The position numbers and the translations under genes are program-made. A stretch of DNA of 64,000 bases, taken from contig JASFHF010000002.1 of assembly GCA_050123375.1 (NCBI GenBank), forward strand, positions 34,733 to 98,732, given 5' to 3'. Shown here piece by piece: positions 25,582-35,654 of the stretch. Every line of letters starts with the position of its first letter. Position 1 is the first letter of the stretch. Below the pieces are notes generated by a model. It did no database searches. It saw only the letters and a list, made by a program, of their open reading frames with translations, and was not told the origin of the DNA. Source of the DNA: JASFHF01 sp050123375. Its GTDB lineage: Bacteria; Pseudomonadota; Gammaproteobacteria; UBA12402.

Positions 25582-25842
25582 CTAAAAACGAGGTTTAAAT
25601 CGTTCTTTTGAACGATCTTCTTCATAATCGCAGCGATTATTTCGTAACCACTGTTTTAAATCTTCAGGCAAGTATCTGACGGATTTATGTCCTAATTTGA
25701 TAAATTTTGGACCTTGAGGTTTTCCTTCTATATGGCCATGTCTTCTATGGTATCGCAGAAATGATACGCTCATATTTATAAAATCAGCGGCTTCATATTC
25801 ATTGAGGCATTCTGGGGTTATGTTTGTTATTTTTGGTCTCAT
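25582..25842 (-). CDS. AlpA-like helix-turn-helix excisionase
   Basis: An 86-residue protein with a MerR/AlpA-type winged helix: C-L-N-E-Y-E-A-A-D-F-I-N-M-S-V-S-F-L-R-Y-H-R-R-H-G, then a wing with F-I-K-L-G-H-K-S-V-R-Y-L-P-E-D-L-K-Q-W-L. This is the HTH_17 pattern of excisionases and AlpA regulators that accompany P4-type integrases. The basic tail is longer than usual. It ends 28 bases after the integrase stop on the opposite strand. It likely directs excision or activates the integrase gene. A TTGTATAC-type island motif stands 46 bases before its start. Confidence 0.8.
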   Translation of the reverse strand: MRPKITNITPECLNEYEAADFINMSVSFLRYHRRHGHIEGKPQGPKFIKLGHKSVRYLPEDLKQWLRNNRCDYEEDRSKERFKPRF

Positions 25843-25887
25843 GTTTTATTACCTTTTTTATTTTAATTTAGTAACCATAATATAGCA

Positions 25888-26110
25888 TTTTGTATACGAA
25901 AATGCAAATATTTAATGTAAATACCCGCATTTTTGTAAAATTATCAATGTGCCGACACAATTACAAATTGTATGATTTGTGCAATTTTTCAACAGAAAAG
26001 TGGGGGTTTGATGGAAAAATTTTTAAAACTGTGCTAATATTAAACATAAATGTGGTTATTTTATGTCATAATATTTGAAAAATATTTTTTCTGTATACAA
26101 AAGTGCATAT
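25888..26110. promoter_or_regulatory. Divergent control region with two island motifs
   Basis: The 308-base gap between the excisionase gene and the next plus-strand gene has a motif copy near each gene: TTTGTATACGAAAATGCAAA at 25888 and TGTATACAAAAGTGCATAT at 26092-26110. Each lies about 45 bases from the neighbouring start codon. The first is also a palindrome (GCATTTT at 25885, AAAATGC ending at 25905). Related sites occur at 27367, 27499, 27587, 38695, 39266 and 47484. Confidence 0.5.
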
Positions 26111-26150
26111 TTTATTGAAATGGTCATTATAGCAAAAATGGAGAGGTATC

Positions 26151-26519
26151 ATGAGCGTGAGGCTTTTTAAAGAACCTAATGCAAAAGGAAGCTTGGAGGT
26201 TGAGATGAAAGTTGATTTTGAGGAATTTGGTACTTTGGATGCACTGAGGTATTTTGTGGAAAATGTTAATGTTGAAATTTCAGAAAAAATGAAAGATTTT
26301 GCTTTTGAAGTTCTGTTTCAAATTATTCCCTCTCATTTACAGCATGTTGAGGATCACATTGATCAGTTTTCAGAGAAACAGTCAGTGATCACTACATGTA
26401 TGGAAGAACTACAGGAGTGTAGGTCTGTATTAATACAATTACAATCAGATTTGACCAATAAGTTAGATGCTTTTTCCAATTTAGAGCAAAATACAGCTAA
26501 ACCAAGTTTTGGGAGTTAG
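26151..26519 (+). CDS. Small acidic protein, unknown
   Basis: A 122-residue acidic, largely helical protein with no membrane helix and no cysteine-rich motif apart from T-C-M-E-E-L-Q-E-C. The C-terminal half (S-E-K-Q-S-V-I-T-T-C-M-E-E-L-Q-E-C-R-S-V-L) looks like a short coiled coil. Strong ribosome site (GGAGAGG) before the ATG. No family recognised. It lies in the integration/control module, downstream of a copy of the island motif. Confidence 0.65.
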   Translation: MSVRLFKEPNAKGSLEVEMKVDFEEFGTLDALRYFVENVNVEISEKMKDFAFEVLFQIIPSHLQHVEDHIDQFSEKQSVITTCMEELQECRSVLIQLQSDLTNKLDAFSNLEQNTAKPSFGS

Positions 26520-26603
26520 ATCTCACATACAAGATTAATTATTTATCACTACAAATAAGATTTCTACAATTTCTTTGCCTATGACTTCCATATTAATCAA
26601 CTT

Positions 26604-27302
26604 TTAGTTGGTTTTCAAAATAAGGCGTTTATAAGAATTAACAACAATTTTGGCTTGTTTTAACTGTTCTTTTGGTCTAGATTCGTGTTCTATAATGCTT
26701 GAATAAATTTGTGATGCTAACTCTGCTTGTTTGTCATAATCAACGTGCAGGTGAGCATCAATGTAAATCTGAGCAATTTCTTTCAGTATGGTCTGCATTA
26801 GCGCAACATTGATTGAAAATACAACAGATTCTTCTTTTTTTTCAGTGGGAGCAAGAAACGTAATTTCATATAGTTTCTTTCTTAAACTTTCAGAAATAAT
26901 CTCTTTGCCTTGATCTTTTGCGTGTTTTTGTCTTAAAAGCATAAAGGCGATATAGGTCTTTTTATCAGTTAGTTCTTCTTCGGCCATTTTGATGCCCTCA
27001 AGCGGATCGCCTTCACCTGTTTTTAGCCAATGATAGTTTACTTTGCAGATCTGGCTTATTTTTTTTAGAGCGTTCTCGCTAGGATTTCTGATTCCGACTT
27101 CCCATTGGTAATAAAGCGCTCTGTTTACATCGGGGAAGAATTTATTTTTAAAATCTATTATTTTTAGGAATCCTGCGCTTTCACGGGCAGCTTTAATTCT
27201 TACACCCAGGGCATAAGCGTCATCTTGCTTTTTGGCACGCTTAAGGTTCTTGTATACAGGGTGTTTTTTTGAGAGCTTATTAGGTTTTATTTGTTTGCTC
27301 AT
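26604..27302 (-). CDS. Xre-type helix-turn-helix regulator
   Basis: A 232-residue protein. Residues about 28-95 resemble a Cro/C1-type DNA-binding domain: L-G-V-R-I-K-A-A-R-E-S-A-G-F, then Y-Y-Q-W-E-V-G-I-R-N-P-S-E-N-A-L-K-K-I-S-Q-I-C-K-V-N-Y-H-W-L-K-T-G-E-G, the end being typical of phage-repressor-like regulators. The C-terminal half is helical and shows no peptidase S24 signature, so no LexA-like self-cleavage is expected. The ATG at 27302 has AAAGGAG in front, whereas the longer frame from 27335 covers that site. Likely repressor of island functions. Copies of the TTGtatAcAAAA motif lie upstream (27367, 27426, 27499), which makes it the best candidate for the motif's binder. Confidence 0.75.
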   Translation of the reverse strand: MSKQIKPNKLSKKHPVYKNLKRAKKQDDAYALGVRIKAARESAGFLKIIDFKNKFFPDVNRALYYQWEVGIRNPSENALKKISQICKVNYHWLKTGEGDPLEGIKMAEEELTDKKTYIAFMLLRQKHAKDQGKEIISESLRKKLYEITFLAPTEKKEESVVFSINVALMQTILKEIAQIYIDAHLHVDYDKQAELASQIYSSIIEHESRPKEQLKQAKIVVNSYKRLILKTN

Positions 27303-28002
27303 CTTGTCATCTCCTTTTAGTACTTTATTAAACATTTTACGTTAATTGGATGTAAACTTCAAATGGTTGTAAATAAAAATGCAACCGCCTTTTTCTTAGC
27401 TTTGCAATATTGTACCCAGGACATATTGCATACAAAATTACAATTAATAGCAAAACTAATGTAGGTTAATCACAATAAAATCAAACAGTTATTTATTTTT
27501 GCACACAAAAAATGCTTGCAAAGTTGTACGCTTCGTACTAGGCATAAAATATGCACAGATAAGCAAATGTGTAAGAGTTAGAATTTTTGTGAACAAAAGT
27601 GCAAATAATGATAAGGCGCAGAAAACATGAAGATATGAGGAAAAATAGCAATGGTGCGTCAAGAAGCACATAAAATTCAATCGGTGGGAATCCGATGTTC
27701 ATAAAGCTTAGCTGGTAATGTAAAACTAAACTTTACACTGAAGGAGGTGACAAATTCAGTGAAGCTGAAGGGATAGATATATTGGGATATTGGGTTGTAA
27801 AGAAGTAAATGCGCCATGATGAGCATATACAAAACTGATTAAATTTTAGTCTGATAACTCCTTAGAACCACTGTATTTTCATTGACATATTCTTATCTGA
27901 TATGTTACTTTGCAAAATAATAAAAAAAATTGCGGCAAATTATATATTTGATAAGCAATAATTTCTGCCGAGACATTAGCCTGCTGGTTACGGAGGTTTT
28001 TT
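27303..28002. other. Non-coding stretch upstream of the NRPS; hairpins and many GGA motifs
   Basis: Seven hundred bases without a convincing gene. The left third holds several island motif copies (27367, 27426, 27499, 27587). From 27600 to 27800 there are small hairpins: ATCGG/CCGAT near 27680, TGTAAA/TTTACA near 27718, and CACTGAA/TTCAGTG near 27736-27762 with GGAGGTG in its loop. At least five GGA motifs occur in this part, as in CsrA-titrating RNAs. No terminator is obvious and the promoter is weak. ATTGACATA near 27880 resembles a -35. A 17-codon frame at 27651 is too short to support. Confidence 0.35.
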
Positions 28003-28092
28003 GTGAATTATTCTCACAATCTTTTGGCTATTTTTTCCATATCTTCTCACGGTTTTAATGGTTTTTTATTTCCCAAAAAGTTGTGTTTTTAG
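28003..28092 (+). CDS. Possible 29-residue leader peptide before the NRPS
   Basis: A GTG start is preceded by CGGAGG at 27991-27996, a better ribosome site than many real genes here have. The peptide is hydrophobic in the middle (N-L-L-A-I-F-S-I-S-S) and ends K-K-L-C-F. It stops 43 bases before the NRPS ATG. It could be a leader peptide that couples translation to NRPS expression, or chance. Confidence 0.3.
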   Translation: MNYSHNLLAIFSISSHGFNGFLFPKKLCF

Positions 28093-28135
28093 TTAGGCTT
28101 GATGCTGAATTATTGTTAATTGCGGAGAAAGTTAA

Positions 28136-31100
28136 ATGATAGTAGTTATTTCAACATTTACAGATACTCTTCTGAAAAAGCCTTTAAAGCTTTTCCTAAG
28201 TAAGTTTAGTTCTAAGACCCCTGAAATAGTTTTTGCTCCATATAATCAAGTGTTTCAACAACTTAGTAATGAAACTAGTCTTTGTTCTAAAAACACCTCT
28301 GATCCTAATGTTATCTTAATTAGATTTGAAGATTGGATTGATGAAGACGATAAAGAACAGCTATCTAATTTGCAAGAGGACGTGCAGTTTTTTTGGGAGC
28401 TTCTACAAAAAGCATCAACCAAAACTACCCATCCATGGATAGTGTGTGTTTGCCCAGATAGTCCTCGTAGTCTAAAAGTTCCAGGCAGAAAAGAAGTATA
28501 TAATAAGCTACTTACCCAATTTCATAATCATTGTGATAAAACTAGTAATGTTTATTTTATAGATCCTAAAACTATCCAATCATTTTATCCTGTTAAAGAT
28601 TATTATGATGCCAAAAGCGATGAAATTGGCAAAATTCCTTATGTTGACAAGTTTTTTTACGGATTAGCAGCAATAATTGTGAGACGTATAAATGTTATTG
28701 GATTACCTCCGTATAAAGCTATCATTGTAGATTGTGATAATACTTTGTGGAAAGGTGTTTGTGGTGAGGTTGGATATTCTGGCATCAAAATTAGCGAACC
28801 ATATAAACAATTTCAAAAATTTCTGGTACAACAAAAAAAAGACGGGATGTTAATATGCTTATGCAGTAAAAACTCATATAAAGATGTTCATGATGTTTTT
28901 GTAAAACGCCGTAATGACATGCCTCTTAAATGGGAGCATATTACCACATACAAAATCAATTGGGAAAAAAAGACTAGTAATATTTCTGAAATAGCAACAC
29001 AATTAAATATAGGTTTGGACAGTTTTATTTTTATTGATGATAATCCTGTAGAATGCGGAATGGTGCGCGAGACGCTTCAGGACGTATTAACTTTACAAGT
29101 ACCAGTTAATATAAATAATTTCCCGCTATTTCTTAAACATGTATGGCCATTTGACCATCTCAAAGTTACGCAAGAAGATAAAAAACGTACAGAAATGTAC
29201 AAGCAAAATTTACAACGAAAGAACGAAGAAAAATCTATTAACGCAAAATCCAGTAGCACAAGTTCTTCTTCTGTTAGTAAATTTCTTAAAAGATTGAAAT
29301 TGGTAGTGACAACGAAATTAATCAACATCAATTCTAAACATATAGCCCGCGTCGCCCAATTAACCCAGAGAACTAATCAATTTAATTTTACAACACAAAG
29401 ATTTTCGGAAAAGAAAATACAAAATGCAATTAGTAACGGTCAGTATTGTATGGCTGTTTGGGTGAAAGATCGGTTTGGAAATCATGGATTAGTCGGGGTA
29501 GTAATTTTTAGCACTACAAAAAAATCGCTTCAAGTAAATACTTTTTTGTTAAGTTGTAGAGTATTAGCAAAAAATGTTGAACATCATATTATAGTTGAAT
29601 TAGCTAAATTTGCTCTTAAGCAAAACATCTTACAAATAGAAATAGCTTACAAACGCACTGAAAAAAATATTCCGGCTTTTAATTTTCTACATAGAATGAA
29701 AGTGGCTACTAAATTATCACCGGATAATGACAATTGCACTTTTATCATAAAAACTGAAGATGCCAAAAATATCAATTTATTACGTCAGCAGAATAATCTT
29801 TTGTCGCGCGAGAAAGTTAAAAAATTATCAAGCAAACGCACACGTCCGTATAATTTGCAGTACATAGAAATTGCTACAAAACTTGCGACTGTAGAGCAAA
29901 TATCTAATGCTATGAGACCTAAAATTTTAACTAAAAAAACGCCTATACAATTTAAAACGGAATTTGAACGACAAATTGTTAATATTATAGAGGATATTCT
30001 TTGTATAAAAGGGATAGCGCCTAATGATAATTTTATTGATATTGGATTTAGCTCATTATACATGGTTTTGGCAATATCAAAAATAAAAAACAAATATGAA
30101 GTAACTGTAAAATTAGAAGAACTGTTTAAAATATCTAATGCAAAGCAACTGGTAAATTTGGTATCACAAAGATTCGTAAAAACCAGGAAAAATTTACCAA
30201 AAAAACAAAAGCTGATGCGTATACAAGAAAGATATAAAGCATTACCGTTATCTGATGCGCAACAAAGATTGTGGGTATCATTTCAGACGGAACAAAACAA
30301 ATCATTATATAATATGATTGTTTCATATAAGCTGGTTGGTACTCTTAATTTAGAGGCTTTAAAAAAAGCATTCCAAACATTGATTATGCGCCATGAAAGT
30401 TTAAGAACAAAATTTATTTCCAAAGAGAACAATCCAAATCAAATTGTGTTACCTTACTCTGCTAAGCTTTTTTATTTAACCCAGCGGCCATTGGACTCAA
30501 CGCTTTCAAAAAAAGTGGATATTATATCGCAAAAACCATTCGATTTATCAGATGCTCCTTTAATGCGGGTTACTTTATTTAGTAATCAAAAGGATGAGCA
30601 TTTATTGTCTATTGTATGGCACCATATTATTAATGATGGTTGGTCGTTTAATCTTTTGATGAAGGAGTTGTCCACACTTTATAACTATTATGTTGAGCAA
30701 AAACGAGAATTTGGAATATTGACGACTTTTATGTTAATTAATAAGCACATACAAAATTCTTTACTAAATAACAATAAAAATATTGACGAACATTTGTGGA
30801 GTTTAAATAAGGTTTATGCAGAAACCTTCAAATTAGTTTTGTCTTATCTAGTAAGCTCTAATAATCAACAAAGATATATAAGCAATTGGAAAAACCAATT
30901 AACCCTGTCTTCTCAAAAGATTAATAATACTATTCCTGGATTGTCCGTGCAAAAAATAGATTATATTGATTTTTCTGTTTGGCATAGGCAATATGTTAGG
31001 CAGAAAAAAATATTTGATGATTCTCTACGTTTTTGGAATGCCAAGCTTACAGATTGTGAAGCTATTAATTTCCCAACAGATTATCCTGTATCTAAAATTA

Positions 31101-34100
31101 GTTCAAAATCTTATAAAGCGCTACGTAAACCATTTACAATAGAAAAAAATGTTCTTTCTCAGTTAAAAGAGCTAGCAAAAGCAAAAAACACCACTTTATA
31201 TAATGTATTGTTAACATTATTTTTTATACTACTTGCGCGTTATAGTAATCAAAAAAAACTTATTATCCATGTTCCTAATGCAGGTAGAAATCATCAAGAT
31301 ACTCAAAACATGGTTGGTTTTTTTGTGAATTTGATACCAGTTGTTGTTGATTTACAAGAAAATTCCACATTTTATACAATTATTGAAAAGTTAATAAAAT
31401 TTTCCAGTGAATCACTGAAGCATCAGGAGTTGCCATTTAATGAATTGGTAAAGTCACTCCATTTTGCAAAATATGCAAAAAATAACCCGCTGCTAAGAAT
31501 AGCTTTTGTTTATCAAAACTTTCCGGTACACAAACTTAATCTTAATGGCTTAAATGTTAGCAGGATTTTCACAGATAATAATGACATGTTGGTTGATAAT
31601 CCATTATATTCAAAAAATAGTTTTTTTACCTTGTATATGCAAGAAAACTCTAAAATTGGCACATGTCAGGCATTGCTTGAATATAATACCGCGTTATTTG
31701 AAGAAAGCACTATAAATAGAGTTATTACTCACTTTAAAATGTTAATGCAAAGTATTATCGACAATCCCAAGTGTAATATTTTTAAGTTACCTATGCTAAC
31801 TGAAGAGGAAATCCGAAATGAGCTGGAAGTTTGGAACAATACTAAAACCGAATTTTCTAAAAATCAAACTATCACGCAGTTGTTTGAGCAGCAAGTGCAA
31901 AAAACACCGAAAAAAATAGCAGTTTCATTCTATAATGTAAAGATGAGCTATGAGATGCTCAACGTGCGATCAAATCAATTATCACATTATTTGAGACAAG
32001 AATGTGGTGTGATTACTGGATCTTTCGTTGCAATATGTATGAATTCTAACCCTCAAAGAGTTATCAGCATTATGGGTGCAATCAAAACTGGTGCAGCATA
32101 TATACCTCTTGATCCTCTTTATCCAAAATCGCGAATTGAATTCATATTAAATGATTCCGGCGCTAAAGTATGTCTTGTAAATAAAGTTACTTTAAAACTT
32201 GTAGCTCAGATAAAAACCAATTGCAAATTTATAGCTATAGAAGATATAGTTTTTAAAAAATATAAAACGGTTAACCCTTTATTGAAGGCTAAACCACAGG
32301 ATTTAGCGTATTTATTATATACGTCAGGCACTACTGGAAAACCAAAAGGAGTTTTGATTGAGCATAGAAGTATAGTAAATACCATTTTCTCCCAATTTAA
32401 AAAATTTGATATTAACCAAGATAGCAGAATTTTACAGTTTGCTTCGTTTACATTTGATGCTTCAGTATCCGAGATTTTTACTGCGTTATTAAGCGGAGCT
32501 ACATTATGTTTAATACGCGAGAAAGATAGATTAAATCGTCTTATTGAATTTATGAACGATGCGAAAATTACGGTAGCAACGCTTCCTCCTATGCTGCTTA
32601 AAACGATAGATGTTTCCAAAGTTAAATCTCTTAAAACTTTGGTTACAGCAGGAGAACCTATAGATAATGAAACTACCAGTAAATACAAAAGTATTCCTGT
32701 TTTTTGCAATGCCTATGGACCTACTGAGTGTACAATTCATGTGACTAACAATCGTTTTAAAAAAGGGAAAAAATTTGGGATTGGGCAACCTATTGATAAT
32801 ACGAAGTGCTATGTTTTAAATAAATATATGCAACTTGTACCGGTTGGTGTTATTGATAAATTATATGTGGGTGGCAAAGGTGTTGGTAGAGGCTATCATA
32901 ATAGACCAGAACTTACTAAGGAAAAATTTATAAATGTGAATATACACGGCAAAAAACTCAGATTATTTGATACTGGAGACTTAGTATATCGATTATCCGA
33001 TGGTAATCTTGTGTTTGTCAGACGCATAGCAGATGATTACATTAAAATTAATGCATTTCGTATTCATCCTGGTGAAGTAACAAGCGCTCTTTATAAGACA
33101 AAAGTAGCTCGGCAAATTGTTGTGGATAAAGTAGGAAAACAATTAGTTGCATATGTGGTTCCTGAATATGGTTACTTATGTAGTTCGCTCCATAAATATT
33201 ACGAGAAACATGTAAGAATGTGGCGTAATTTTTACGATAATGTTACACATAAAGATTTATCAGTTAGTAATGTGAATGATACATCTGGTTGGATTAATAG
33301 TTATACTGAAAAACCATTTTCAAAAAACGAAATGAGTGAGTGGGTTGAGACAACGGTTAACAGGATTCAGAAATTACCAACCTCGCACGGTAAAATTCTT
33401 GAGATAGGATGTGGTACGGGACTCTTACTTTTTCCTTTAGTTAAACAATGTAAACAATATATAGCAACCGATTTTTCTGAAAAAGTAATTGATCCGTTAA
33501 AAAAGAAATTGAAAAAACATGGTATAAAAAATACAGTACTAAAACAAAAAAGTGCGCATCAATTTGAAAAAGAAAATGAATCATACGATCTTATAGTTAT
33601 AAATTCTGTTGCGCAATATTTCCCAGATATACGATACCTTATAAAAGTATTAGAAGATGCTGTTAACAACATATCTTCAAGTGGCGGATCGATATTTATT
33701 GGAGATGTTAGAAGTCTTGCTCACTTACGACTATTTTATGCTAGCCTCTTTTTGAGTAAAAATCCAAATATTTCTGTAAAAGAATGTAAGCAGTTTATTA
33801 TTAATAAATTTCATTCCGAGAAAGAACTAGTCATATCGCACGAGTTTTTTAAAGATTTTGCAGCTTCTCACCCTAAAATTAGCGTTATCGAACTGCAATT
33901 AAGAAGAGGAAATTATAACACAGAGATGAATTGTTTTAGATATGACGTTATACTACACGTTAATAATCTATCTAAGAAATTATTATTTTCTAGAGATGTT
34001 GAATGGGTAGATTATAAAATCAAGCAAGTTGATATTGTTGAAATAAGTAACCAATTAAAGTCTAAGCCTAAGTATTTAGCTTTAAAAAACATCCCGAATG

Positions 34101-35629
34101 CCAGATTAATAAACACGGTAAATTGTCTTCAAACTTTATTTGGCAGTAAAAATAAATCAACACTAAAAAGCGTAAATCCTGAAACGTTATGGAAATTGGA
34201 AGAATTATTTCCAGAATATAAAGTAAACATTACCTGGTCGAAACAATATCCGTATAACTGTATGGATGTTGTTATTTATAAACGAAATTCATATCTTTAT
34301 GCAAATTTTATCCCAGGGATTCACATGTTAAGCCCATCAAAAATGAATAACTATGCAACTCATCCCTTAAAGGTTAGTATGAAACAACAGCTAATTTCTG
34401 AAATGAGATTAGTCTTAAAAGAAACCCTACCATTTTACATGCATCCTTCTAAATTTATTTTCCTTGATAATATACCACTAACAATTAATGGGAAAACCGA
34501 TAAAAAAGTGTTGCAATTATATAACACAGTGAATCCATTACATATCAAGTTTGAAAAACCCAGCAGTGAAACACAAAAAATAATAACCAATATATTTACA
34601 CGTCTGTTAGGGATAGACTCCATTGGGGTCAATGAAAACTTCGATAATTATGGAGCAGATTCATTGACCATCATGCGTCTAGTTGCTACAATTAATGAGA
34701 AGTTCAATCTTAACATTGGATATACAGATATACTTTTGCATTTAACTGTAAAAAAACTTAGTGTTTTAATTGAACACTTGCTGCTGGCAAAGGCGAAAGT
34801 TTTAGATGTTCCTAAATATTTTGTGACGATTCAAGATAAAGGTAGGAATACGCCTCTTTTTCTTGTTCATGATATATATGGTACTGTCTTTCAATATCAA
34901 TTTTCGCCAAAAGTACTCAAAAATCGGCCAATTTATGCTATACAGCATCCTGGTATAGGAAATAAAGAGCTACAGTTTAAGACTATGCAAAACATGGCAG
35001 AAGCATATATGAATTTAATTATTTCACAATCGCCTAAAGAACCCTATTTTATAGGAGGATATTCTTTTGGCGGATTGGTAGCTTTAGAAATTGCTAAAAT
35101 GCTAGAATATAGAGGAGCACAACATATATGTCTATTTCTATTCGATACTTGGATTATTCCTAAAGATAAACATGATGTTTTTATTAATATTGAGCTTAAT
35201 GTTAAACAATTTTTAGAAAAACATAACAATGATGTTGAAAATTTAGGTATAGATAAAATTGCTAATAGGCAACTTCAAATGGCAAAAATATTTCTGGCGC
35301 CTAAACTAAAGAAAACACATATTGTTTTATTTAAAGCTGAACAGCCTACTAAGTATTCATCAAAAATAGAATGTACTGATAATAATTTGCAGCAGTGTAC
35401 TAAGCAGAAAATTACGGTTTGTAAAGTACCAGGAACCCATGAACTGATTTTAGATAAAAAAAATATTTCTAAATTTACTTTATTGCTGAATTCTGAGATA
35501 GAAAAACAGGAACAATGGAAAGTCTATAAGAAACCAACCACAGCAATGTTTACTGATATTAAACCCCGTGATAATTTAATCATGAACAAATCTAATCATG
35601 AAAAGCTAAAAAATAGTATTGAAATGTAA
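28136..35629 (+). CDS. FkbH-NRPS hybrid: FkbH - ACP - C - A(MT) - PCP - TE
   Basis: A 2497-residue assembly-line enzyme. Residues about 1-560 are an FkbH-like module: HAD-type D-C-D-N-T-L-W-K-G at about 197, then a GNAT-like part; FkbH proteins load a glyceryl unit from 1,3-bisphosphoglycerate onto a carrier. A carrier domain follows (D-I-G-F-S-S-L near 635). The condensation domain starts near 700 with H-H-I-I-N-D-G near 829 (canonical HHxxxDG). The adenylation domain has L-L-Y-T-S-G-T-T-G-K-P-K-G near 1394, N-A-Y-G-P-T-E near 1525 and N-G-K-T-D-K near 2118. A SAM methyltransferase (E-I-G-C-G-T-G near 1756) is inserted before A10, as in N-methylating modules. Then a second carrier (G-A-D-S-L near 2173) and a thioesterase (G-Y-S-F-G-G near 2309, His in G-T-H-E-L). 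Every active-site residue looks intact. The specificity positions resemble aromatic codes. GGAGAAAG precedes the ATG. Confidence 0.9.
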   Translation: MIVVISTFTDTLLKKPLKLFLSKFSSKTPEIVFAPYNQVFQQLSNETSLCSKNTSDPNVILIRFEDWIDEDDKEQLSNLQEDVQFFWELLQKASTKTTHPWIVCVCPDSPRSLKVPGRKEVYNKLLTQFHNHCDKTSNVYFIDPKTIQSFYPVKDYYDAKSDEIGKIPYVDKFFYGLAAIIVRRINVIGLPPYKAIIVDCDNTLWKGVCGEVGYSGIKISEPYKQFQKFLVQQKKDGMLICLCSKNSYKDVHDVFVKRRNDMPLKWEHITTYKINWEKKTSNISEIATQLNIGLDSFIFIDDNPVECGMVRETLQDVLTLQVPVNINNFPLFLKHVWPFDHLKVTQEDKKRTEMYKQNLQRKNEEKSINAKSSSTSSSSVSKFLKRLKLVVTTKLININSKHIARVAQLTQRTNQFNFTTQRFSEKKIQNAISNGQYCMAVWVKDRFGNHGLVGVVIFSTTKKSLQVNTFLLSCRVLAKNVEHHIIVELAKFALKQNILQIEIAYKRTEKNIPAFNFLHRMKVATKLSPDNDNCTFIIKTEDAKNINLLRQQNNLLSREKVKKLSSKRTRPYNLQYIEIATKLATVEQISNAMRPKILTKKTPIQFKTEFERQIVNIIEDILCIKGIAPNDNFIDIGFSSLYMVLAISKIKNKYEVTVKLEELFKISNAKQLVNLVSQRFVKTRKNLPKKQKLMRIQERYKALPLSDAQQRLWVSFQTEQNKSLYNMIVSYKLVGTLNLEALKKAFQTLIMRHESLRTKFISKENNPNQIVLPYSAKLFYLTQRPLDSTLSKKVDIISQKPFDLSDAPLMRVTLFSNQKDEHLLSIVWHHIINDGWSFNLLMKELSTLYNYYVEQKREFGILTTFMLINKHIQNSLLNNNKNIDEHLWSLNKVYAETFKLVLSYLVSSNNQQRYISNWKNQLTLSSQKINNTIPGLSVQKIDYIDFSVWHRQYVRQKKIFDDSLRFWNAKLTDCEAINFPTDYPVSKISSKSYKALRKPFTIEKNVLSQLKELAKAKNTTLYNVLLTLFFILLARYSNQKKLIIHVPNAGRNHQDTQNMVGFFVNLIPVVVDLQENSTFYTIIEKLIKFSSESLKHQELPFNELVKSLHFAKYAKNNPLLRIAFVYQNFPVHKLNLNGLNVSRIFTDNNDMLVDNPLYSKNSFFTLYMQENSKIGTCQALLEYNTALFEESTINRVITHFKMLMQSIIDNPKCNIFKLPMLTEEEIRNELEVWNNTKTEFSKNQTITQLFEQQVQKTPKKIAVSFYNVKMSYEMLNVRSNQLSHYLRQECGVITGSFVAICMNSNPQRVISIMGAIKTGAAYIPLDPLYPKSRIEFILNDSGAKVCLVNKVTLKLVAQIKTNCKFIAIEDIVFKKYKTVNPLLKAKPQDLAYLLYTSGTTGKPKGVLIEHRSIVNTIFSQFKKFDINQDSRILQFASFTFDASVSEIFTALLSGATLCLIREKDRLNRLIEFMNDAKITVATLPPMLLKTIDVSKVKSLKTLVTAGEPIDNETTSKYKSIPVFCNAYGPTECTIHVTNNRFKKGKKFGIGQPIDNTKCYVLNKYMQLVPVGVIDKLYVGGKGVGRGYHNRPELTKEKFINVNIHGKKLRLFDTGDLVYRLSDGNLVFVRRIADDYIKINAFRIHPGEVTSALYKTKVARQIVVDKVGKQLVAYVVPEYGYLCSSLHKYYEKHVRMWRNFYDNVTHKDLSVSNVNDTSGWINSYTEKPFSKNEMSEWVETTVNRIQKLPTSHGKILEIGCGTGLLLFPLVKQCKQYIATDFSEKVIDPLKKKLKKHGIKNTVLKQKSAHQFEKENESYDLIVINSVAQYFPDIRYLIKVLEDAVNNISSSGGSIFIGDVRSLAHLRLFYASLFLSKNPNISVKECKQFIINKFHSEKELVISHEFFKDFAASHPKISVIELQLRRGNYNTEMNCFRYDVILHVNNLSKKLLFSRDVEWVDYKIKQVDIVEISNQLKSKPKYLALKNIPNARLINTVNCLQTLFGSKNKSTLKSVNPETLWKLEELFPEYKVNITWSKQYPYNCMDVVIYKRNSYLYANFIPGIHMLSPSKMNNYATHPLKVSMKQQLISEMRLVLKETLPFYMHPSKFIFLDNIPLTINGKTDKKVLQLYNTVNPLHIKFEKPSSETQKIITNIFTRLLGIDSIGVNENFDNYGADSLTIMRLVATINEKFNLNIGYTDILLHLTVKKLSVLIEHLLLAKAKVLDVPKYFVTIQDKGRNTPLFLVHDIYGTVFQYQFSPKVLKNRPIYAIQHPGIGNKELQFKTMQNMAEAYMNLIISQSPKEPYFIGGYSFGGLVALEIAKMLEYRGAQHICLFLFDTWIIPKDKHDVFINIELNVKQFLEKHNNDVENLGIDKIANRQLQMAKIFLAPKLKKTHIVLFKAEQPTKYSSKIECTDNNLQQCTKQKITVCKVPGTHELILDKKNISKFTLLLNSEIEKQEQWKVYKKPTTAMFTDIKPRDNLIMNKSNHEKLKNSIEM

Positions 35630-35654
35630 GCATAAAATTTTAAGGAATGTGAAT

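Noticed and set aside
27660..27800. Cobalamin-type riboswitch
   Set aside because: Only a short GGTGGGAA-like stretch is present; no B12 box or proper helix order.
29785..30093. Minus-strand frames inside the NRPS gene (29785, 32206, 32531 and others)
   Set aside because: They are shadows of a continuous 7.5-kb coding frame with conserved domains throughout.
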